DNA of 64,000 nucleotides from positions 62,001 to 126,000 of the forward strand of contig JACKFB010000006.1 of assembly GCA_020632695.1 (NCBI GenBank), given 5' to 3'. The stretch comes from Deltaproteobacteria bacterium (GTDB lineage Bacteria > Myxococcota_A > UBA9042 > PHBI01 > JACKFB01). A model generated the notes under the pieces. That model saw only the letters and a program-made list of their open reading frames with translations. It was not told the DNA's origin and searched no databases. Positions 46,292-58,236 of this stretch are shown here, one piece after another; position 1 is the stretch's first letter; every line of letters begins with the position of its first letter. Position numbers and translations under genes: made by a program.

Positions 46292-46550
46292 AGCGCGGCC
46301 CTCTCACGCCGAGCGACAGCGCGACGATCGCGCGTCGTCCGCCCCCGCAGCCCGCTCGCGTCCTCCGGCCGCGCGGGCATCTACCGCCGGGCAACCGCGC
46401 GGCGCTCTCGCGTCGTCCGACCGCATGGCCCTCTCGCGTCGTCCGACCGCATGGCGCTCTCGCTTCGTGGGACCGCGCGGGCGTCTACCGCCGGGCGACC
46501 CCATGGCATCTCGCGTCGCGCAACTGCGCGGGCGTCTCCCGCCGAGCAAC
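46292..46550. repeat. Tandem array of ten 26-base degenerate units
   Basis: Ten head-to-tail units of 26 bases (unit 9 has 25). Boundaries are 46292, 46318, 46344, 46370, 46396, 46422, 46448, 46474, 46500 and 46525. Units end in G-C/R-A-C and begin C/T-GC. Two sequence classes alternate: one with CATCTACCGCCGGGC or close (units 4, 8, 10) and one with CTCTCGCGTCGTCCGAC or close (units 5, 6, 7). As 26 is not a multiple of three, the array is not a coding repeat. It fills most of the 522-base gap between the small gene and the OmpA gene. The rest of that gap shows only a GC hairpin at 46589-46604. Confidence 0.85.
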
Positions 46551-46693
46551 CGCGGAGCCCCGACGCCATCGCGATGCCCAGGGTCGCAGCGCCCCGGGGG
46601 GCGCCGCGTCCGCCCTTCGGACCCACGCCGCTCGGACGTCCTTGCGCGCTTCGCCCCTGGGAGGTGATGCTCGGACGCGGACGAAGGGAGGGC

Positions 46694-47995
46694 ATGAGCG
46701 GCGTCAGACTCGGCTGGGTGTTCGCTTGCCTCGTCGTCGCCCTGGCCCCGGCTGGAGCGGCGCGGGCGACGCCGGAGTCGCTCGGGGCAGTCCACCTGGG
46801 GCTCTCGGGCGGATACGGGTGGCTCTCCGACGACCTGGACCTCTCCGGGCGGCGCCAGCTCCCCGCGAGTCCGAGCGCAGCCCCGTGCTTCGCCCTCGAC
46901 CTGGGAGTCGGGCTCGGGCGCCACGCGTCGGTGGAGCTCAGCGGGTGGGCCCTGCCCTCCCGCGTCCAGCGCGGCGCCGGTGACGCCGTGGTCATGGCCG
47001 GACTTGCCGAGCTCTCGCTTCACGCTCTCAGCGGCCCCGTGTCGTTGAGCTGGTCGCTGGGAGCCGGCGCGCTGTCGGTGGTGGCTGGCGACCTGGGCCG
47101 AGACGCCGATCTCCTGGCCAGCGCGGGCATGGGCGCGCGCTGGCTGCTGGCGAACCGCCGCATCGCGCTGCGGGCGGACCTGCGCGTCTGGCTCAGCGAC
47201 GGAGCCGACCGCGCGCTGTCGGTCTCGCCCGTGCTCAGCGTCGGGGTGGACGTGTACCTGCGCCGGTCGACGAGCGGGGCCGAGGCCCCGGCGCCCCGCC
47301 CCCGGGACGCGCAGGCGTCGATCCCTCGAGGCACCCCAGCCTGCAGCCGCCCGGGCGCCGCGGCGGGGGACCGCGGCTGCCGGGACTCGGACGGGGACGG
47401 GGTGCTGGACTTCGAGGATCTCTGCGACGAGCACCCGGGGAGCGCGGCCATGGAGGGCTGCCCCGACACCGACGGCGATGGCGTGCCGGATCCCCGGGAC
47501 GAGTGCCCGACGCTGGCGGGCGAGCCTGCCCTGGCAGGATGCAGCGACCGCGACGCCGACGGCGTGGCCGACCGGGAGGACGCGTGCCCCGACGCCAGGG
47601 GGCCGGCGGAGCGAGGTGGCTGCCCCGAGCCGCCGGCAGACGCCCTGGCGAAGCTGCAGGGACCGCTGGCCGGCGTCCGCTTCGCCCGCAGGAGCGCGCG
47701 GCTGCTGCCCGGCTCGGACGCCTCCCTCGAGGCCGTCGTGTCGATCCTCGCGGCCTGGCCGGACCTCCGCGTGGTGGTCGAGGCGCACGCGGCGCGCGGC
47801 GGCTCACGCGAGCGGGCGTTGGCACTCACCCGTCGCCAGGCCGACGCCGTGGTCGCCGAGCTCATCGCCCTGGGCGCAGACCCTCGCCGCTTGCGCAGCG
47901 TCGGACGCGGCTATGACGCTCCGGTGGCGAGCAACGCGACCGCTGCCGGGCGGGCGCGCAACGAGCGCGTCGAGCTGCACCTCGACGGCCCCTGA
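46694..47995 (+). CDS. OmpA-family protein with calcium-type repeats
   Basis: 433 residues. A signal peptide (GWVFACLVVALAPAGAARA) leads to an N-terminal barrel of about 180 residues (GLSGGYGWLSDDLDL, ALDLGVGLGRHASVELSG). Three thrombospondin type 3-like repeats follow (DSDGDGVLDFEDLC, DTDGDGVPDPRDEC, DRDADGVADREDAC), calcium-binding linkers. The C-terminal OmpA domain (VRFARRSARLLPGSDASLEA to ARNERVELHL) would hold peptidoglycan. The usual peptidoglycan-site Asp in the TD-x-x-G motif is replaced (EAHAARGGSRER), so binding may be changed. ATG 46694 is preceded by GGGAGGGC; an open frame continues upstream through the tandem array but is not coding. Confidence 0.87.
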   Translation: MSGVRLGWVFACLVVALAPAGAARATPESLGAVHLGLSGGYGWLSDDLDLSGRRQLPASPSAAPCFALDLGVGLGRHASVELSGWALPSRVQRGAGDAVVMAGLAELSLHALSGPVSLSWSLGAGALSVVAGDLGRDADLLASAGMGARWLLANRRIALRADLRVWLSDGADRALSVSPVLSVGVDVYLRRSTSGAEAPAPRPRDAQASIPRGTPACSRPGAAAGDRGCRDSDGDGVLDFEDLCDEHPGSAAMEGCPDTDGDGVPDPRDECPTLAGEPALAGCSDRDADGVADREDACPDARGPAERGGCPEPPADALAKLQGPLAGVRFARRSARLLPGSDASLEAVVSILAAWPDLRVVVEAHAARGGSRERALALTRRQADAVVAELIALGADPRRLRSVGRGYDAPVASNATAAGRARNERVELHLDGP

Positions 47996-48070
47996 CCCGC
48001 GACGAGCAGCCGCCACGGCCACGACCTCAGACGGACGCCGCTCCGCTCGGCCCACGCGCGTGAGGCGCGC

Positions 48071-48871
48071 TCACTTCCCGTAGAACGAGAGCAGCAGCTT
48101 GCAGCGGCTGTCGATCTCCTTGCCGTCGGCCGCCTCGTACTCGAACCCGTTCGCGAGCCGGTAGACGCAGTTGTCGTAGGCCTCGGATGCGGGGACGCTC
48201 AGCATGTCGCCCAGCAGGCCCAGGCGGGTCGGCCGCCCCTCCCCATCCAGCCGCAGCTCCACGCCGGCCTCGAGCCCGGACAGCGTCGGGTCGATCTCGC
48301 GCGCGGCCTCGAGGCACTTCCGCAGCGCCGCCTCCTGGTCCTTCAGGAAGGCCACCAGCAGCTTGTCGTGCGGCGCGCGCGCCTCGCAGCCGACGACCTC
48401 CATCGTGAAGCGCTCGATGGGCCGCAGGCTCTCGCACAGCGCCTCGGCGGGCTTGGCGGCGTCGCCGGTGGCCGCGGTGGTGCACCCCAGCCGGATGCTG
48501 CCGAAATCCCGCTGGCCCGCTGGCGCGCTCGCGCCGTCTTCCTTCGGGGGCGCCGCGCCGCGCGTGACGCGCACCTCGGGCAGCCCCTCGCCGCTGAGCA
48601 CCAGCGCCCCGTCCTCGGCCCTCGCCTTCACCGCGGTCGGCCACTTCCAGGTCACGCCGAGGGTCTCGTCAGTGATCCGCCCGGTCGCCGGGTCGGGGAC
48701 CAGCTCCCGGACCTCCGGCGGCGCCGCGGCCGGCTCCGGCGGCGCCACCACGGCGCCAGCGGCCTCGGTCCCCTGCGAGGAGGGGCTCGCCTTCGACGCG
48801 GCGCCCTGCTCCCCACACCCCGAAGCCAGCGCGCAGGCGCCCAGCGCCACGAACCACCATGACCGCGCCAT
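48071..48871 (-). CDS. Unknown lipoprotein
   Basis: 266 residues. The signal ends LASGC (C19), giving a likely lipoprotein. A Pro/Ala-rich linker to about 60 is followed by an unrecognised domain: DETLGVTWKWPTAVKARAED, then VVGCEARAPHDKLLVAFLKD and LRKCLEAAREIDPTLSGLEA, ending VYRLANGFEYEAADGKEIDS and RCKLLLSFYGK. Five Cys in the mature domain could pair. ATG 48871 follows GAGGAGG. It is divergent from the next lipoprotein gene, 113 bases apart. No function can be assigned. Confidence 0.75.
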   Translation of the reverse strand: MARSWWFVALGACALASGCGEQGAASKASPSSQGTEAAGAVVAPPEPAAAPPEVRELVPDPATGRITDETLGVTWKWPTAVKARAEDGALVLSGEGLPEVRVTRGAAPPKEDGASAPAGQRDFGSIRLGCTTAATGDAAKPAEALCESLRPIERFTMEVVGCEARAPHDKLLVAFLKDQEAALRKCLEAAREIDPTLSGLEAGVELRLDGEGRPTRLGLLGDMLSVPASEAYDNCVYRLANGFEYEAADGKEIDSRCKLLLSFYGK

Positions 48872-48984
48872 CTCGACCTCCTCGCCTCGTCGAACGGTGG
48901 ACCGAGCATAGCAGAGCGCCTCCGGACCCGGCATCCACATCCTGTCGTTGCCGCCACTGCACGCGACTGACATGATGCCGCTCC

Positions 48985-49527
48985 ATGACCCGCCACACCG
49001 CCTGCATCTCCGCCTGCCTCGCCCTGCTCGCCGCCTGCGAGCTGCCGCAGAACAAGAACGGCGGCGGCTCGGACGCGTCCAGCGACACCGACGGCGGCGG
49101 GGTCGTACGCACCTACAGCCTGCTGCTCCTCGTCGACCACGAGAAGGCGAAGAGCTCCCCCCTGCCCGGACCCGACATCGACGCTCTGGCGGTGTTCCAC
49201 GACGGCGAGTTCCTCTTCGCCGGCTGCGCCCAGGCGACGCTCTTCGACGAGGACACCAACACCTACCCGGAGAACCTCCACTCCGACGTCGACGCCGCCT
49301 CGCTGTCGGTCCGCGAGGACACCATCGGCAGCGGCTTCCTGAGCCTCGCCGGGGGCACGCTCTACTGTCAGCTCCCGGTCACGGTCACCACCGGCGACTC
49401 GCTCTTCGTCTGGGAGGTGGAGGGCGACGGCGCCGAGCGCTGGCGGGCCTCCTTCGCGGCCTCTTCCGAGGGCGAACGCATCCAGGCTCCCATCCACGAG
49501 GGCAGCGGGGAGATCGTCGTCCCCTGA
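48985..49527 (+). CDS. Small unknown lipoprotein
   Basis: 180 residues. Signal ending LLAAC (C18) with a good lipobox, then an Asn/Gly/Ser/Asp linker and a mature domain rich in beta strands (TYSLLLLVDHEKAKSSPLPG, DIDALAVFHDGEFLFAGCA). Two or three Cys and several Asp lie in the core; the fold could be jelly-roll-like. No family was recognised. A TTGCCG/CATGAT pair 17 bases apart at 48948-48976 could be its promoter; the start codon would then lie almost at the transcript 5' end. Confidence 0.72.
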   Translation: MTRHTACISACLALLAACELPQNKNGGGSDASSDTDGGGVVRTYSLLLLVDHEKAKSSPLPGPDIDALAVFHDGEFLFAGCAQATLFDEDTNTYPENLHSDVDAASLSVREDTIGSGFLSLAGGTLYCQLPVTVTTGDSLFVWEVEGDGAERWRASFAASSEGERIQAPIHEGSGEIVVP

Positions 49528-49657
49528 CGCCGGCCCGGCCCGCGCCGACCGCCGGCTTGGCCCGACCAGTCCCTTGTGGTACGACGCCCGCCACGCGCGG
49601 GCGCCCGACACCGAGGGCGCCAGCACACGCCACCACGACTCGCCGCAGGGTTTCTCC

Positions 49658-51646
49658 ATGGCTCGCAAGACACGGTACGGCATCGGAGCGTTGGTACTGA
49701 CCGGTGCCGTCGCGCTCGCGCTCGGCTTCGTGGCAGGTCGCGGCACCGCACCGCATGGCCCGGCGGGGCCCGAGGTGGTCGCGCCGGCCGGCGGCCCGCC
49801 CGGCGGCAGCTACACCGAGAAGAAGCTGGACCTGCCGCCCTCGCCGTCGAAGGGCCCCGAGGACGCGCCGATCGTCATCTACGAGATCAGCGATTTCCAG
49901 TGCCCCTTCTGCTCGCGCGTCACGCCGACCATCGCCCAGATCGCCGAGACCTGGCCCGACGACGTCCGCATCGTCTTCAAGCACAACCCGCTGCCCTTCC
50001 ACGACAACGCTCACCGCGCTGCGGTCGCCGCCATGGCGGCCGCGCAGCAGGGGCACTTCTGGAAGTACCACGACACCCTCTTCGCGAATCAGCAGGCGCT
50101 GACCGACGCCGACCTCGAGAAGTACGCCCAGGAGCTGGGCATGGACATGGCGCAGTACAAGCGCGACATCGCCGACCCGGTCATCGCCCGCAAGATCGAC
50201 GCCGATCAGGCCGCCGCGGCGGCGCTGGGCGCGACCGGCACGCCGGCCTTCTTCGTCAACGGGGTGAACCTCTCGGGGGCCAAGCCCTTCGAGGAGTTCA
50301 AGGCCGAGATCGACAAGCAGCTCGCGCGGGCGAAGGAGCTGGAGGCCGCGGGCACCGCGCGCAAGGACATCGCCCGCAAGCTGGCGCTCGAGTCCGGCGC
50401 GGAGGGCGCGAAGTACCTGAAGTACCTGGTGGACGAGATGCCAGCGCCGAAGGTCGCCAAGAACACGCCCAAGGCCGCGCCGGCCGAGGACACGACGACC
50501 GTGTGGCGCGTGCCCGTCGACCCCGAGACCGAGCACATCGAGGGTCCCAAGTACGCGCCGGTGACCATCGTCGAGTTCTCGGACTTCCAGTGCCCCTTCT
50601 GCTCGAAGGTCGTGCCGACCTACAAGAAGATCCACGAGGAGTACGGCGACAAGGTCCGGGTGATCTTCAAGCACAACCCGCTGCCCTTCCACGAGCACGC
50701 GCCGCTGGCCGCCCAGGCCGCGCTGGCCGCAGGCGCCCAGGGCAAGTTCTGGGAGATGCACGACACGCTCTTCGAGAACCAGAAGGCGCTCACCCGACCC
50801 GACCTCGAGGGCTACGCCGAGAAGCTCGGCCTGGACATGAAGGCGTTCAAGAAGGCCCTCGACGAGGGCACCTTCAAGTCGAAGATCGAAGAGGATCAGG
50901 CCCTGGCGGAGCTGGTTCAGGCCCAGGGCACGCCGGCGCACTTCATCAACGGCCGCAAGCTCTCCGGGGCCAAGCCCTTCGAGGAGTTCAAGACCATCAT
51001 CGACGAGGAGCTGAAGAGCTCGCAGAAGCTCCTCGACAGCGGGACCGAGCTGGCCGCGCTCTACCCGAAGCTCATCAAGGACGGCAAGACCTTCAACCCG
51101 CTGGACACGAAGGTGGTTCGGGTCAACGAGGTCGAGGGCGCCGGGACGAAGGGGGCTGCGGACGCGCCCATCACCATCGTCGAGTTCTCCGACTTCCAGT
51201 GCCCCTACTGCTCCCGCGTGGGCTCGCCGCTCGAGCAGCTGGTAGCGAAGTACCCGAAGCAGGTGCGGGTCGTGTTCCGCAACTTCCCGCTCGACTTCCA
51301 CAAGAACGCGCAGAAGGCCGCCGAGGCTGCGCTGGCGGCCAACGCCCAGGGCCGCTTCTGGGACATGCACGACATCATGTTCCAGAACCAGAAGAACCTG
51401 GAGGTCAGCAACCTGCTCGCCTACGCCGAGCAGATCGGGCTGGACATGGACAAGTTCAAGGCCGACCTGGACTCCGGCAAGTACGCCGCCGCGGTGAAGG
51501 CCGACATCGCCGAGGGGCAGCGCGTCGGCGTGCGCGGGACCCCCACCGTGTTGATCAACGGGCGCAAGTACTCGCCGTCGGGGGGCTACTCGCTCGAGGG
51601 GCTGGAGAAGATCCTGACGCGTGAGCTGGGCCTGAAGGCCGAGTGA
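49658..51646 (+). CDS. Three-domain DsbA-like thioredoxin protein
   Basis: 662 residues, a membrane-anchored or exported protein ([20 protein letters not shown]). Three tandem DsbA-type (DSBA/DsbG_4) thioredoxin domains follow: CPFC at 82-85, CPFC at 312-315 and CPYC at 515-518, each after S-D-F-Q. Each has a cis-Pro loop (GTPAFF, GTPAHF, GTPTVL) and the F-K-H/R-N-x-P-L region. Domains 1 and 2 are the most alike ([11 protein letters not shown] occurs in both). Single-domain relatives are periplasmic disulfide oxidoreductases. Fusing three redox sites in one chain is unusual and suggests relay or avidity. ATG 49658 has CAGGG upstream. The dapD GTG overlaps its stop (GTGA). Confidence 0.92.
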   Translation: MARKTRYGIGALVLTGAVALALGFVAGRGTAPHGPAGPEVVAPAGGPPGGSYTEKKLDLPPSPSKGPEDAPIVIYEISDFQCPFCSRVTPTIAQIAETWPDDVRIVFKHNPLPFHDNAHRAAVAAMAAAQQGHFWKYHDTLFANQQALTDADLEKYAQELGMDMAQYKRDIADPVIARKIDADQAAAAALGATGTPAFFVNGVNLSGAKPFEEFKAEIDKQLARAKELEAAGTARKDIARKLALESGAEGAKYLKYLVDEMPAPKVAKNTPKAAPAEDTTTVWRVPVDPETEHIEGPKYAPVTIVEFSDFQCPFCSKVVPTYKKIHEEYGDKVRVIFKHNPLPFHEHAPLAAQAALAAGAQGKFWEMHDTLFENQKALTRPDLEGYAEKLGLDMKAFKKALDEGTFKSKIEEDQALAELVQAQGTPAHFINGRKLSGAKPFEEFKTIIDEELKSSQKLLDSGTELAALYPKLIKDGKTFNPLDTKVVRVNEVEGAGTKGAADAPITIVEFSDFQCPYCSRVGSPLEQLVAKYPKQVRVVFRNFPLDFHKNAQKAAEAALAANAQGRFWDMHDIMFQNQKNLEVSNLLAYAEQIGLDMDKFKADLDSGKYAAAVKADIAEGQRVGVRGTPTVLINGRKYSPSGGYSLEGLEKILTRELGLKAE

Positions 51647-52527
51647 TCGCAGGGGCTCGCGCTGCCGCTCGCGGCGGCGGCAGCCCGGAGCTGGAGGCAC
51701 TGATGGATCAGGTTCGCGCGCGCATCGAGGCGGCCTTCGAGGATCGCTCGCTGCTGGGACGGTCCGAGCACGCCGACGCCGTGGAGGCGGTCATCGCCGC
51801 CCTGGACGCCGGGCAGCTCCGGGTGGCCTCGCCGCCCGAGTCCCCCGGGGGACCCTGGGAGGTCCACGGCTGGGTGAAGAAGGCCGTGCTCCTCTACTTC
51901 GGGCTCTCCCAGATGGAGACCATCGAGGTGGGGCCCTTCGAGTACCACGACAAGATCCCGCTGAAGCGCGACTACGCCGCCGCGGGCGTGCGGGTGGTCC
52001 CGCCGGCGACCGTGCGGCGCGGCGCCTTCGTGGAGGCCGGCGCCATCCTGATGCCGTCCTACGTGAACATCGGCGCCCGGGTGGGCAGCGGCACCATGGT
52101 CGACACCTGGGCGACCGTCGGCTCCTGCGCGCAGATCGGCCGCGACGTGCACCTGTCGGGTGGCGTCGGCATCGGCGGCGTGCTGGAGCCGCCGTCGGCC
52201 GCACCCGTCATCATCGAGGACGGGGCCTTCATCGGCAGCCGCTGCATCGTGGTCGAGGGGGTGCGGGTGGGCGCCGAGGCGGTGCTGGGCGCGGGCGTCG
52301 TGCTGACCAGCTCGACCCCCATCCTGGACGTGAGCGCCGCCCAGCTGACGCGCAGCCGCGGCGTCGTGCCGCCGCGCGCGGTGGTGATCCCGGGGAGCAT
52401 CCCCAAGGAGTTCCCCGCCGGCACCTTCCACGTGCCCGCGGCCCTCATCATCGGGCAGCGCAGCGCGTCCACGGACCGCAAGACCAGCCTCGAGGGGGCC
52501 CTGCGCGAGTTCGGCGTGAGCGTGTGA
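51643..52527 (+). CDS. dapD: Tetrahydrodipicolinate N-succinyltransferase
   Basis: 294 residues. DapD adds a succinyl group from succinyl-CoA to tetrahydrodipicolinate in the diaminopimelate/lysine pathway. The N-terminal helical domain (EALMDQVRARIEAAF) is followed by a left-handed beta-helix of hexapeptide repeats with YVNIGARVGSGTMVDTWATV, GSCAQIGRDVHLSGGVGIGG and EDGAFIGSRCIVVEGV, all family-typical. The C-terminus is VIIGQRSASTDRKTSL. The GTG at 51643 overlaps the previous stop; the natural N-terminus may begin a little later, near LEALMDQ. dapE follows with another GTGA overlap. Confidence 0.96.
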   Translation: MIAGARAAARGGGSPELEALMDQVRARIEAAFEDRSLLGRSEHADAVEAVIAALDAGQLRVASPPESPGGPWEVHGWVKKAVLLYFGLSQMETIEVGPFEYHDKIPLKRDYAAAGVRVVPPATVRRGAFVEAGAILMPSYVNIGARVGSGTMVDTWATVGSCAQIGRDVHLSGGVGIGGVLEPPSAAPVIIEDGAFIGSRCIVVEGVRVGAEAVLGAGVVLTSSTPILDVSAAQLTRSRGVVPPRAVVIPGSIPKEFPAGTFHVPAALIIGQRSASTDRKTSLEGALREFGVSV

Positions 52528-53612
52528 GCCGCGCGGCGCTCCCCCTGGAGGAGTCCCTCCTCGCGACCACCCTCGAGCTGGTGCGGGTGCCGTCGGTGAC
52601 GGGTCACGAGGCGCCACTCTGCGACGCCGTCCAGGCCCGGGTCGCCGCGCGCCTTCCGCAGGCGCGGGTGCTGCGCTTCCGTGACACCCTCGTCGTCTGG
52701 CCCTGGGCGCGCCGCCCCGACCGGCCGCTCATCGGCCTCTTCGGCCACCTGGACACCGTCCCGGACCACCAGGACGGGCCCGTCCGCGTCGAGGCCGGGC
52801 GCATCCATGGCTGCGGTGTCAGCGACATGAAGTCGGGCCTCGCGGTGATGCTCGAGCTGCTCGAGCGGCTCGGCCCCGACGACACACGCGCCGACCTCTG
52901 CGCGGTGTTCTACGAGGCCGAAGAGGGCCCCTACGACGCCAACGGGCTGCAGCCCCTGCTCGAGGCCACGCCCGAGCTGACCGACATCGACCTGGCCTTC
53001 TGCCTCGAGCCCTCGGACAACAAGCTGCAGCTCGGCTGCCTCGGCGGGATCCACTGCACGCTGACCTACAGCGGCCGCCGGGCCCACTCCGCGCGCCCCT
53101 GGCAGGGCGAAAACGCCGTGCACAAGGCCGGCGCCCTGCTCTCGCGCCTGGCCGAGCGGCAGCGGCTCGAGGTGCGCTTCGGCGATCTCGCGTACTACGA
53201 GGTGATGTCGATCACGATGGTCGAGGCCGTGGGCGCGCGGAACGTCGTCCCGGACCGCTTCGCCATGAACCTGAACTATCGCTTCGCGCCCGGGCGCAGC
53301 CTCGAGGAGGCCAAGCGCGACATCGAGGTCCTCACCGGCGGCGAGTGCGAGATCACCTGGACCGACCTGAGCCCCTCGGGCCCGGTGTGCCGCGACAACC
53401 CGCTGCTGGCGCCGCTCCTGTCCGACCCCGCTGTGCCCCACGAACCCAAGCAGGCGTGGACCGACGTCGCGCGTCTGGCCCTCTTCGGTATCGACGCCGT
53501 CAACCTCGGCCCCGGCGAGTCCGCCCAGGCGCACCAACGCGACGAGTCCTGCGGGCTGGCGCAGATCATCGACGGCTACCGCCTCTTCGAGCGCTACCTC
53601 CGGGTGATCTGA
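52524..53612 (+). CDS. dapE: Succinyl-diaminopimelate desuccinylase
   Basis: 362 residues of the M20 metallopeptidase family. DapE removes succinate from N-succinyl-L,L-diaminopimelate, two steps after DapD. Motifs: GHLDTVPD (zinc His and Asp), GCGVSDMKSGLAVML, and AEEGPYDANGL with the catalytic Glu. GGIHCTLTYSGRRAHSARPW is the dimerisation lid. RNVVPDRFAMNLNYRFAPG and ESAQAHQRDE near the end complete the metal set. The GTG at 52524 overlaps the dapD stop. It is convergent with the next gene; a G-rich element lies directly after its stop. Confidence 0.95.
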   Translation: MSRAALPLEESLLATTLELVRVPSVTGHEAPLCDAVQARVAARLPQARVLRFRDTLVVWPWARRPDRPLIGLFGHLDTVPDHQDGPVRVEAGRIHGCGVSDMKSGLAVMLELLERLGPDDTRADLCAVFYEAEEGPYDANGLQPLLEATPELTDIDLAFCLEPSDNKLQLGCLGGIHCTLTYSGRRAHSARPWQGENAVHKAGALLSRLAERQRLEVRFGDLAYYEVMSITMVEAVGARNVVPDRFAMNLNYRFAPGRSLEEAKRDIEVLTGGECEITWTDLSPSGPVCRDNPLLAPLLSDPAVPHEPKQAWTDVARLALFGIDAVNLGPGESAQAHQRDESCGLAQIIDGYRLFERYLRVI

Positions 53613-53614
53613 CC

Positions 53615-53635
53615 GGGCGGGCCGGGCGGGCCGGG
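53615..53635 (+). promoter_or_regulatory. Five-run G-quadruplex-type motif after dapE
   Basis: Five GGG runs at 53615, 53619, 53624, 53628 and 53633 are separated by loops of one, two, one and two bases (C, CC). This meets the classic quadruplex pattern with very short loops. It starts two bases after the dapE stop, in the 37-base gap between convergent genes, so it may serve as an unconventional transcription-end element. Confidence 0.55.
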
Positions 53636-53649
53636 CCGCGGTCGACCGC

Positions 53650-54453
53650 TCAGTTCGTCGCGCCGCCGCTGTCGAGGAAGTCGTCCAGGTCCGGATCGAC
53701 CTCGCCGCCGGTGTTGCCCGGCAGCCGCCCGCCGCGGATCATGTCGATGCGGTCGGCGATGGCGCGATCCTCGATGACGAGGAGATCGGCGCGGTAGAGC
53801 GACCGGGCATCCTGGACGCGCAGCCGGCGCTCCTTGTCCTGCCACACGGCCTGGGTGACGGTGGTCTTGTCGACGCTCCGCATCACGGCCTCGGGGCGAC
53901 CCTGGTCCTTGGTCTGCATCGCCAGCCGCTCGTTGAAGGCCACGTCGTCGGGCAGCGGGCGCGCGTACTTCCAGAACTTGCCGTGGGAGAAGAAGAAGTA
54001 GTGCTCCACGCCCGACTCGCGGAAGAGCAGCACGCTCTCCTCGGCGCCGGGGACGAACTCGTTGGCCACGACGCTGACCTCGAAGCCGGTGCGGCTGCCG
54101 TCGAACTCGACCAGGCTGGCGGCGAAATCCTGCAGCTCCTGCTCGAGCTGGGCGCGGACGACGTCGCGCTGGTGCGCGCTGAGCGCGGCCTTCAGGCGAG
54201 GCCCGTAGGTCGTCTCCAGCCGCGCACGTACCCAGCCCACCACGTCGTCGACGCCCTTGCCGAAGGGCAGCGACTCCAGCGAGGTGTCGACCAGCCGCAG
54301 GCGCAGGTGCGCGCCCGTCCGGGACTTCTCGGCATGCGGCGTGGCCGCGCGGGCGGTGCCGAGCGCCAGCGTGCCGGCGAGCACCCCGCAGCCGAGACAG
54401 GCGAGGAAGTGACGCAAGACCAGGACACGACGGAGGAATCGGATGGTGCTCAT
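53650..54453 (-). CDS. Unknown exported protein
   Basis: 267 residues. The N-terminus has a cleavable signal (FLACLGCGVLAGTLALGTARA). The mature part is about 230 residues of unknown family: LRLRLVDTSLESLPFGKGVD, GFEVSVVANEFVPGAEESVL, then HYFFFSHGKFWKYARPLPDD and an acidic tail with DPDLDDFLDS. Trp/Tyr/Phe are enriched in the core. No Cys is present after the signal. ATG 54453 has only a weak upstream site. It is divergent from the carboxylase operon and shares a palindrome-containing intergenic region with it, so the two may be co-regulated. Confidence 0.75.
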   Translation of the reverse strand: MSTIRFLRRVLVLRHFLACLGCGVLAGTLALGTARAATPHAEKSRTGAHLRLRLVDTSLESLPFGKGVDDVVGWVRARLETTYGPRLKAALSAHQRDVVRAQLEQELQDFAASLVEFDGSRTGFEVSVVANEFVPGAEESVLLFRESGVEHYFFFSHGKFWKYARPLPDDVAFNERLAMQTKDQGRPEAVMRSVDKTTVTQAVWQDKERRLRVQDARSLYRADLLVIEDRAIADRIDMIRGGRLPGNTGGEVDPDLDDFLDSGGATN

Positions 54454-54486
54454 GGCCCGCAATCTAACTCGGGCCGGCTTTCGTTT

Positions 54487-54504
54487 CAACATGTTGCATG
54501 CAAC
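54487..54504. promoter_or_regulatory. Overlapping palindromes between divergent genes
   Basis: CAACATGTTG (54487-54496) and GTTGCATGCAAC (54493-54504) are both perfect palindromes and share GTTG, giving three alternating CAAC/GTTG half-sites. They lie 34-51 bases upstream of the unknown exported gene and 46-63 bases upstream of the carboxylase start. A TTGACA at 54521-54526 faces the carboxylase. The three-half-site layout suggests an operator for a cooperative dimeric repressor. Confidence 0.5.
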
Positions 54505-54549
54505 CCGGCGCGCGGGGCGTTTGACAGGACCGCCGGAGCATGATGAAGG

Positions 54550-56154
<1,605 letters not shown>

Positions 56155-56167
56155 GGCTGTCGAGGCC

Positions 56168-58183
<2,016 letters not shown>

Positions 58184-58200
58184 AGCACCGCTCGGTGCAC

Positions 58201-58229
58201 CTGGCCCCGCCGGGCGCGCTCGGGGCCAG
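58201..58229. terminator. Bidirectional hairpin between convergent genes
   Basis: CTGGCCCCG (58201-58209) pairs perfectly with CGGGGCCAG (58221-58229) around an 11-base loop. It lies between the stop of the carboxylase alpha subunit and the VIT/VWA gene stop. No long T-tract flanks it on either strand, so efficiency is uncertain. Confidence 0.6.
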
Positions 58230-58236
58230 CCTCGAC

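Noticed and set aside
46292..46550. CRISPR array
   Set aside because: The 26-base units are directly adjacent with no spacers, are degenerate, and no cas gene is present.
46211..46693. A longer OmpA protein reading through the tandem array
   Set aside because: The frame is Arg/Ala/Ser-rich, the repeat length is not a multiple of three, and a signal peptide with a ribosome site starts at 46694.
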